From Actinomycetes bacterium (GTDB lineage: Bacteria > Actinomycetota > Acidimicrobiia > Acidimicrobiales > RAAP-2), in assembly GCA_021800645.1 (NCBI GenBank), contig JAJYYT010000120.1, forward strand, positions 1 to 6,386: a stretch of DNA of 6,386 bases, in the 5' to 3' direction. Positions 1-4,889 of the stretch are shown in pieces. The notes under the pieces were generated by a model. It saw only the letters and a program-made list of their open reading frames with translations. It was not told the origin of the DNA and made no database searches. How positions within the stretch are numbered: position 1 is the first letter of the stretch; each line of letters opens with the position of its first letter. The position numbers and the translations under genes are program-made.

Positions 1-649
1 CGTAGTACGCGGCTGTGTACGTCGGCTTGGAGGGTGTGCCTTCGTAGCCTGTCCAGTAGTAGTGGCAGGCCTTCGGTGTCGTCGAGGTGAGGGAGGGGTC
101 CTCGGCCTCGTAGTTGCTCCACCACACCCGCGTGAGGAACCCCTGGGCGGCCGAGAAGCTCGCGAGCGAGCTCTGGTAGCGGTAGTGGCCCGGGAAGCCC
201 GCGGCGCCGATGATCTCGACCTGCAAGAGCTCGAAGTTCCCGGTCGCAGCTGTCTGCGTGCACCTGGTGAACGCCGTCCTGCTCGTGCTGAAGCACAGCT
301 GGGGGTTGGTCCACAGGTAGTACTCCGGGGTCGAGCCGCTCGATGTCGTGCCGGGGACCTCGGTCCACCTGTCGTAGGTGATCGCGCTGCATGTGGAGCT
401 CGTCGACGCGCTGGAGCAGTCGACCAGACCGGGCTGGCCGTTGATGGTGTTCAGGTAGCTGTTCGTCCCGGCCTCGAGCGCGCGGTACGCGTAGTGCTCG
501 AGCGCGTCGATCTGGTCCAGGGGGTCGTGCTGGACCGCGTCGGCGGCGAGGATCCCCCCGGTCGTCACGAGGAACAGCGCGATCGTCATCACGAGGGCGA
601 GCACCGCCTGGCCTTCCTCCAGGGCGCGCCGGCGCGCACGCGGCGCCAT
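1..649 (-). CDS. PilX/GspK-like minor pilin, partial (3' end beyond the window)
   Basis: An uninterrupted frame of 216 codons starts at ATG 647-649 and leaves the window without a stop. The start overlaps the stop of the upstream pilin gene (TGATG at 647-651), so translation is probably coupled; no good Shine-Dalgarno is visible. The protein opens with a basic stretch (MAPRARRRALEEG), then a hydrophobic helix at about residues 14-36. Gly13 followed by Gln14 looks like a prepilin peptidase site, but position +5 is Ala instead of the usual Glu, as in GspK-type pseudopilins, which also lack Glu5. A polar helix (DQIDALEHYAYRALEAG, about 45-61) follows, then a beta-rich, Tyr- and Ser/Thr-rich globular part with Cys78, 87, 119, 130 and 205. 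The motif VWWSNYEAEDP (185-195) resembles a segment I recall from actinobacterial PilX-like proteins. Being third after PilV- and PilW-like genes supports a PilX role: a pseudopilin of the pilus tip or assembly-initiation complex. The family name is inferred from position and N-terminus, not from a search. Confidence 0.8.
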   Translation of the reverse strand, partial: MAPRARRRALEEGQAVLALVMTIALFLVTTGGILAADAVQHDPLDQIDALEHYAYRALEAGTNSYLNTINGQPGLVDCSSASTSSTCSAITYDRWTEVPGTTSSGSTPEYYLWTNPQLCFSTSRTAFTRCTQTAATGNFELLQVEIIGAAGFPGHYRYQSSLASFSAAQGFLTRVWWSNYEAEDPSLTSTTPKACHYYWTGYEGTPSKPTYTAAYY

Positions 650-1569
650 CACCCGACCGCCGCGTCGTACAGCATCGAGGTCGACGAGAGCACGAAGATC
701 CCGGTCGCGTCCTGGGCCTGCAGTCCGCCGTAGAGGGCGCTCGTGCTCGCGTTGATCTGCAGGTCGTAGGAGATCTCGTCGATCTCGCCGACGGGGCACT
801 TCGCGAACGGGTGCGCCGGTGTTGTGCTCGGGAGGCACTTCGACGTGCTGAATGTGGTGGAGTCCGAGCTTGTGGGGGTGCAGCCGGCCGGATAGCCGGG
901 CACCGAGCACACCGAGGTGGTCGTGAGCGGCGAGCCGGGGGACGGAGCCGCGCCGTAGGCGTACGCGAAGGGCGGGAGCGGCGTCGTGTCGCCGCCGTTG
1001 CGGACGTGCGGGATGCTGAGGAGCGTCTTGGCTGCTGTCGCAGGCCATGTGCAGTGGTTGCTCAGTGTCCCGGTCAAGAAGGGGCAGGTCCCGGCCTTCG
1101 GCGACGTGACCGTGACGGTGAATGTCGATGTCGGCGCCTTGCAGCGTGTCGGGCTTGTCGGTGTGGGTGTGCACCAGGCCCTGACCTCCACCGGACCGTT
1201 GGGTGTCCCGGTGTTCGAGTAGAAGGTCACCGACGTCGGGCCGACCTTCCCGGGCACGAACGGCGTGACAGGGGGGTCGACGGGCTTGTCGCCTGTGTAG
1301 TAGCTGGGCGCTGGCGCGACCGCCGCTCGCAGCAGCCGCTGAAGGTTCGTCGACAGCACGAGCTGCTCGTCGACGTTCGAGTACGTGTTCGTGACGTGGC
1401 CCGACGCCTGCACCAGCGTCGAGACGATCGGGACGGTGATCGCAAGCAGCACGGCCATCACCGCGAGCACCACCATCGTCTCCACCAAGGTGAAGCCGGC
1501 GTCGGCGCGGCCCGGGCGATCGGGACCAGCCAAGTGATCCGGACCAGCCGAGCGATGTCGACGTCTCAT
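649..1569 (-). CDS. PilW/GspJ-like prepilin (type IV pilus minor pilin)
   Basis: Encodes 306 residues. The ATG at 1567-1569 overlaps the stop of the giant pilin gene (ATGA, 1566-1569), and its own stop overlaps the next start. A 25-residue basic leader ends in RADAG, followed by FTLVETMVVLAVMAVLLAI. This is a textbook class III (prepilin) signal: cleavage after Gly25, Phe at +1, Glu at +5, then about 20 hydrophobic residues forming the transmembrane/filament-core helix. The helix continues amphipathically (DEQLVLSTNLQRLLRAAV, 67-84), as in PilW and GspJ. The ectodomain is Pro/Thr/Ser-rich with eight Cys (133, 143, 162, 173, 221, 230, 245, 258), enough for four disulfides after export. The C-terminus (about 262-301) has a beta-strand-rich segment containing DEISYDLQI and GIFVLSSTSML. 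The leader contains a duplicated six-residue unit (SAGPDH/LAGPDR). The expected role is a minor pilin in the membrane-anchored tip/priming complex. Pilin identity is very likely; the PilW assignment rests on length, the helix and position. Confidence 0.9.
   Translation of the reverse strand: MRRRHRSAGPDHLAGPDRPGRADAGFTLVETMVVLAVMAVLLAITVPIVSTLVQASGHVTNTYSNVDEQLVLSTNLQRLLRAAVAPAPSYYTGDKPVDPPVTPFVPGKVGPTSVTFYSNTGTPNGPVEVRAWCTPTPTSPTRCKAPTSTFTVTVTSPKAGTCPFLTGTLSNHCTWPATAAKTLLSIPHVRNGGDTTPLPPFAYAYGAAPSPGSPLTTTSVCSVPGYPAGCTPTSSDSTTFSTSKCLPSTTPAHPFAKCPVGEIDEISYDLQINASTSALYGGLQAQDATGIFVLSSTSMLYDAAVG
1518..1553 (-). repeat. Imperfect 18-base tandem duplication in the PilW-like leader
   Basis: Two adjacent plus-strand units, gatcgggaccagccaagt and gatccggaccagccgagc, agree at 15 of 18 positions. 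They encode the duplicated SAGPDH/LAGPDR in the cytoplasmic leader that prepilin peptidase would remove. The duplication keeps the reading frame and lengthens the leader to 25 residues. Confidence 0.7.
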
Positions 1570-4280
1570 GTCACGACCACCGGGACGGGTGTCGAGACCG
1601 GGCGCGAGACCGGGTGTGTGACCGGTGTCAGGATGAGGGAGGTGGCTGTGACGGCGACCGTTCCCTTCCAGGTGTGCCCCGAGTAGGTCACGCTCAGCGT
1701 GTAGGTCCCGTAGGGGAGGGCGATCTGGCTCAGCCCGAGCGGTCCGGTCGTTGGCAGCGTGTACGACGCCGGGTTGGTCTTGCCCGGAGGCGCCGAGAGC
1801 GTGCTGGCGCACGAGGGGGCCGCAGTGATCGTGGCCCCTGTGTCGGGGTCTCCGCTCGCGTCGGTCACGCGGATCGAGAGAAGCCCCATGGGCACCGTCG
1901 CGCTGGCGGTCGCGCCCGGGAGCGAGGTGGTCATCACCGCCGGCGTGAGGGGTGCGCAGGTGGTCGCGGCGACCGAGTAGCCGCTCTGGAAGGGGAACAG
2001 CGGGCCGATGCGCGCGACGACCGCTGTGGACGCGGGCACCGAGACCTCGAGCGGGCGGACTGTCTCGAGCCCCGAGCTTGTGACGGCGACGGGAACGCCA
2101 GTCACGACGAGGCCCTCGATTCCCGAGGGGGACGCGGCGGCCCAGCTGGTCGATGTCGGGGTGCCCTCGAGGAACGTGGCGCCGCTCACCGAGGCGCCCG
2201 GCGCCTCGCAGCTCCCGCCGCCGCACGCGATCTGCGAGATGGTGACCGGGCTTTCGGGGAGCGTGTCGAGGTTCCATGTCGCGGCCGCGCCCGAGACGAT
2301 CGCGGCGGTCGCTCCCGACGCGGACGAAGCCGTCCCCCAGGCGAAGCACTGCGTCGTCCCCGGGCAGGTGAGGCCGGCGACCCTCGCGACGTCCGCCGGG
2401 AGCGGCTCGGAGGTGAAGGTGCTGGTGCCGGTGCTCCAGAGCAGCGCGGGGGTGCCGGAGGTCGTGGTGGCGATCGCGGCGCACGCGGTCGCGCTCGGGC
2501 ATGTGAGCGCTCGGATCGACCCCTCGCCGGAGGGGGCGTCGAGCTGCCAGGTCGTCGGAGACGACAAGGACGCGATGGCGCCGTACGACGACCCCCCTGT
2601 GGTGCGCGAGCCATCGGCGTAGCAGGAGACGCCCGAAGAGGCGGGCCTGCAGACGAGCCCCGAGAGGGACACGAGTGTCGTAGGTGCGGTGTCCTGCACC
2701 CAGTTGGTGGGCAGGAGGGGTGTGAGCGAGAGCTCCGAGGCGCCCGAGGACTTGCGCGTGCCGACCGCGTAGCAGCTCGTGGTGGACGTGCAGGAGATCG
2801 CCTCCAGTGCGCTCGGCGCGTCCGTGGCTGTGGCAGGGACTGTGTCGGCGACCCAGGTCGTCTTGGAGGAGAGCGAGAGCACGCCTCCTCGAGAGGTCGT
2901 CGCGTAGCACGTCGAGGTCGCGGGGCAGGCGAGGTCGGTGATGCGGGCGACCCCCGAGGGCAGGGAGTCCGAGACCCACGACGCGGATGATGTGCTCAGG
3001 GTGCCGGACAGGATGACCGCGCCGTTCGAGCCGCTCCCCGTCGCGTAGCACGTCGTGGAAGACGGGCAGACCACCGCGCTCAGCGTGCTGACGCCCGAGG
3101 GCACTGTGCTCGGCGTGAAGGCGATCGGTGTCCCAGAGGAGATCGGCGTGGTGGTGATCGCCCCTGCGTAGGAGCTGCCGGACTTCCCGTAGCCGACCAC
3201 GACGCAGCGGACGGTGCCTGCGCAGGCTGCGGCGACCAGCCGGACGGCGCCCTGCGGGCGCGCCACGGTCCAGCCGCTGGTGGTGCGGACAGAGAGCTGC
3301 GCGACGGGTGTGGCGCCGGGATCGGCCGCGGACGCGGGCGCCTGGCCGAAGACGATGCAGCGGATCGAACCAGCCGCCGGGCAGGAGACGCCACCGTCGG
3401 TCGCGCTGGAGGTCGGGTACGACAGGGAGACGAACGACCCCTCGTCGTACTGGAAGGTCGCGAGCGTCACCAGGCCGACGTTCACGACCAGAGAGGACTG
3501 GCTCGGCGAGGTCGTCTCGTCGGCGTTCGCGGTCCACGACGGTGTGGCCGGGACCCCGCCGGACTGGGGGTCGGCGAGCGACACGGTGTAGGTGCCAGGC
3601 GGCACCTGCTGGAAGACGCACCCGTAGCTGTCCGGATGGAGCGTCGCGACGTACCCTGTCGTCGTCAAGGTGACCGGGACGCGCTGGACCCGTGTCGCCC
3701 ATGCGACGCCGGTCGCGTCGGCTGGCGGGCTGCCAGGAGGGTCGCCGTTCACCTGCACGGCGAGGAAGCCGTCGGTCGGGAGCCCCGGCGGCGGGTAGTC
3801 GATGATCGTCGCGTCGTCGATCCGCTGTGTTCTGCGCCAGGTCACCCACACGTGCAGCGCCAGCACGCTCGGCACCGACCCGGACGTGCACAGGTCCGGG
3901 TGTGTCCCCTCCGCCGTCGTCCAGGTGAACTCGGCGTGCACTGTGTAGGTCATTGTCGACTCGACCACCGGTGTCGAGCCGATGCAGTGTGTGTTCTCCG
4001 AGATGGCCGTGCCGGTCTCCGGCACGCCGTCCGCGACGGGGGGGCCTGTGTTGGCGAGCTTCTCGACGCACTGCTCGGCCAGCGAGAGCGCGGTCAGCCG
4101 CTGGCGCGCTGTGGAGGCCTCGGTGGTGGCGGTCTGGAGAATGATCGCCGTCGGCACGAGGACGGCCATGAGCACCGCGAACGCGACGACGACCTCGAGG
4201 AGGCCGATACCCTCCTCGCCGGTGCCGCACCGGTGGCGGCAGGTTCGTCTTCCCAGGAAGAGGCGAGAACGCCGACCCAC
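1566..4280 (-). CDS. Giant modular prepilin (PilV/GspI-like N-terminus) with Cys-stapled beta-propeller-like repeats
   Basis: Encodes 904 residues from GTG 4278-4280, chosen because GGGAGGA lies 5 bases upstream; an earlier in-frame GTG at 4331 has no such site. The basic 24-residue leader ends in GEEG, followed by IGLLEVVVAFAVLMAVLVP: prepilin cleavage after Gly24, Glu at +5, hydrophobic helix to about residue 49, then a polar helix (54-77). Pilins usually have 120-200 residues, so this is several times longer. Residues 168-275 and about 795-880 look like transthyretin/carboxypeptidase-regulatory beta-sandwiches (QQVPPGTYTVSL at 224-235; LPYGTYTLSV at 855-864). Between them, 281-727 contain nine spaced Cys pairs (300/308, 353/359, 405/411, 452/458, 497/503, 544/553, 594/600, 639/645, 686/691) at 45-53 residue intervals, often followed by YA and a Trp strand, as in actinobacterial propeller-type repeats. 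The tail is a four-copy x-P-V-x repeat. Inferred role: a pilus tip minor pilin carrying an adhesive or sensing propeller, with PilW- and PilX-like partners encoded downstream. The ligand is unknown. Confidence 0.9.
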   Translation of the reverse strand: MGRRSRLFLGRRTCRHRCGTGEEGIGLLEVVVAFAVLMAVLVPTAIILQTATTEASTARQRLTALSLAEQCVEKLANTGPPVADGVPETGTAISENTHCIGSTPVVESTMTYTVHAEFTWTTAEGTHPDLCTSGSVPSVLALHVWVTWRRTQRIDDATIIDYPPPGLPTDGFLAVQVNGDPPGSPPADATGVAWATRVQRVPVTLTTTGYVATLHPDSYGCVFQQVPPGTYTVSLADPQSGGVPATPSWTANADETTSPSQSSLVVNVGLVTLATFQYDEGSFVSLSYPTSSATDGGVSCPAAGSIRCIVFGQAPASAADPGATPVAQLSVRTTSGWTVARPQGAVRLVAAACAGTVRCVVVGYGKSGSSYAGAITTTPISSGTPIAFTPSTVPSGVSTLSAVVCPSSTTCYATGSGSNGAVILSGTLSTSSASWVSDSLPSGVARITDLACPATSTCYATTSRGGVLSLSSKTTWVADTVPATATDAPSALEAISCTSTTSCYAVGTRKSSGASELSLTPLLPTNWVQDTAPTTLVSLSGLVCRPASSGVSCYADGSRTTGGSSYGAIASLSSPTTWQLDAPSGEGSIRALTCPSATACAAIATTTSGTPALLWSTGTSTFTSEPLPADVARVAGLTCPGTTQCFAWGTASSASGATAAIVSGAAATWNLDTLPESPVTISQIACGGGSCEAPGASVSGATFLEGTPTSTSWAAASPSGIEGLVVTGVPVAVTSSGLETVRPLEVSVPASTAVVARIGPLFPFQSGYSVAATTCAPLTPAVMTTSLPGATASATVPMGLLSIRVTDASGDPDTGATITAAPSCASTLSAPPGKTNPASYTLPTTGPLGLSQIALPYGTYTLSVTYSGHTWKGTVAVTATSLILTPVTHPVSRPVSTPVPVVVT
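1582..1629 (-). repeat. Four-copy 12-base repeat encoding x-P-V-x tail
   Basis: On the plus strand the units are gggacgggtgtc, gagaccgggcgc, gagaccgggtgt and gtgaccggtgtc, joined without gaps. On the coding strand they give TPVT-HPVS-RPVS-TPVP (residues 885-900), just before the C-terminus of the giant pilin. A Pro-Val tetrapeptide repeat is expected to be an extended, stiff tail. The period is a multiple of three, so copy number can change without breaking the frame. Confidence 0.8.
2100..3440 (-). repeat. Nine-copy Cys-pair repeat region (putative beta-propeller) within the giant pilin
   Basis: Protein-level tandem repeat, residues about 281-727. A typical unit reads hydrophobic-x-x-hydrophobic-x-C-P-[SGA]-[STA]-T-x-C-[YF]-A, then a Gly/Ser turn, a strand of small residues, and a Trp strand ending near a Pro. 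The clearest copies are the units around Cys405, 452, 497, 594 and 639. Copies at Cys300, Cys544 and Cys686 have longer or shorter inter-Cys spacing (7, 8 and 4 residues instead of 5), so the edges of the array have diverged. Unit length (45-53) suits four-stranded propeller blades, with one disulfide stapling each blade in the oxidising environment outside the cell. The fold is inferred from periodicity, not shown. Confidence 0.75.
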
Positions 4281-4285
4281 CCGTT

Positions 4286-4292
4286 TCCTCCC
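4286..4292 (-). promoter_or_regulatory. Strong Shine-Dalgarno of the pilin operon
   Basis: The coding strand reads GGGAGGA, five bases before GTG 4278-4280. It closely matches the anti-16S consensus and is much better than anything upstream of the alternative GTG at 4331. It fixes the start of the giant pilin and shortens its leader from 41 to 24 residues. Confidence 0.75.
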
Positions 4293-4304
4293 ATCCCCGC
4301 GGCG

Positions 4305-4310
4305 ATGATA
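4305..4310 (-). promoter_or_regulatory. Weak possible -10 element (TATCAT) for the pilin operon
   Basis: TATCAT on the minus strand matches five of six bases of the TATAAT consensus and stands out in a very GC-rich spacer. It lies about 25 bases before the GTG start, so a transcript would have a short leader. No convincing -35 hexamer lies 16-18 bases upstream, so this is only a candidate. Confidence 0.25.
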
Positions 4311-4371
4311 CCTCTTGGGCAGGACGCCCACCGGTCGGCGCGCAGCGGCCGGCGTTCCCGGTCCGCGTTCC

Positions 4372-4455
4372 CGCTCGGCGGGCTGCGCTCGGCGGGCTCC
4401 GCTCGGCGGCTCCCGGCCGGCAGGCTGCGGTCGGCGGGCCGTGGGTCGGCGCGGC
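4372..4455. repeat. Degenerate 14-base tandem repeat in the spacer between mutase and pilin genes
   Basis: Six contiguous units on the plus strand: cgctcggcgggctg, cgctcggcgggctc, cgctcggcggctcc, cggccggcaggctg, cggtcggcgggccg and tgggtcggcgcggc. The first three are nearly identical; the rest decay towards the mutase side. Just left of it lies a shorter repeat (gcgttcccg at 4353-4361 and 4365-4373). The array fills most of the 180-base spacer, starting six bases after the small-subunit stop. The period is not a multiple of three and I see no gene in it. It might act as transcript structure, a protein-binding array or simply slippage-prone DNA; no U-tract terminator is visible. Confidence 0.7.
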
Positions 4456-4460
4456 AGTCT

Positions 4461-4889
4461 TCAGGCCGCGCGGCCAGCGGCGCTCCGCACGGCCGCCACG
4501 ACCTCGTCGTTCGAGGCGCCAGGGCCCAGGACCGCCGCGATGCCGGCGTCTTCGAGGCGTGCAACGTCGACGTCCGGGACGATGCCGCCCACGACGACCG
4601 GCGTCTCGAGCCCCGCGCGCCGCAGCGCGCCGACGACGGCGGGGGCGAGCGTGAGGTGCGCCCCGTTGTGCATCGACACCCCCACGACGTCCACGTCCTC
4701 TTGGACGACCGCCGCGGCGATGGACTCCGGGGTCTGGCGGAGCCCGGCGAAGACCACCTCGAAGCCGTGGTCTCGCAGCACGCGCGCCACGAGCCTGAGC
4801 CCGCGGTCGTGGCCGTCCAGGCCCACCTTGGCGAGCAGGACCCGCAGGGGCGGCTCGCTCGAAGCGCCTGCGGGCACGGGGCCGCTCAC
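4461..4889 (-). CDS. icmB: Cobalamin-binding small subunit of acyl-CoA mutase (IcmB type)
   Basis: Encodes 142 residues from GTG 4887-4889, overlapping the large-subunit stop by four bases (GTGA). The same frame stays open far upstream, but that stretch is a shadow of the mutase gene, and the overlap start gives the usual length of stand-alone mutase B12 subunits (IcmB is about 136 residues). A short flexible N-terminus leads into LRVLLAKVGLDGHDRG, with the DxHxxG motif (Asp25, His27, Gly30); His27 would be the lower axial cobalt ligand in base-off/His-on binding. VVGGIVPDVD (99-108) supplies the GG motif that contacts the nucleotide tail. The third motif, SxL in relatives, reads SMH (Ser72-Met73-His74), an unusual substitution. 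The Rossmann-like fold carries adenosylcobalamin to the large subunit, and the two form a cytoplasmic heteromeric mutase. Family assignment is firm; naming it IcmB depends on the specificity call for the large subunit. Confidence 0.93.
   Translation of the reverse strand: MSGPVPAGASSEPPLRVLLAKVGLDGHDRGLRLVARVLRDHGFEVVFAGLRQTPESIAAAVVQEDVDVVGVSMHNGAHLTLAPAVVGALRRAGLETPVVVGGIVPDVDVARLEDAGIAAVLGPGASNDEVVAAVRSAAGRAA

Noticed and set aside
3455..3780. CnaB-type isopeptide domain in the giant pilin
   Set aside because: The beta-sandwich-like segment (residues 168-275) contains no Lys, so the Lys-Asn/Asp crosslink cannot form.
649..4230. A 1193-codon open frame continuing the PilW-like frame back through the whole giant pilin gene
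   Set aside because: Upstream of ATG 1567-1569 it is Arg/His/Gly-rich, without domain features, and lies opposite a clearly structured protein in the neighbouring frame. It is a GC-driven shadow; only the part from 1569 is real.
4281..4331. GTG at 4331 as start of the giant pilin
   Set aside because: It lacks a Shine-Dalgarno and would give a 41-residue leader; the GTG at 4280 has a near-consensus site at the right spacing.
4372..4455. CRISPR array
   Set aside because: The units are 14 bases, contiguous and degenerate, with no spacers.
4281..4460. Rho-independent terminator after the small mutase subunit
   Set aside because: The spacer has many GC-rich complementary stretches, but none is a clear hairpin followed by a U-tract, so no terminator is called.
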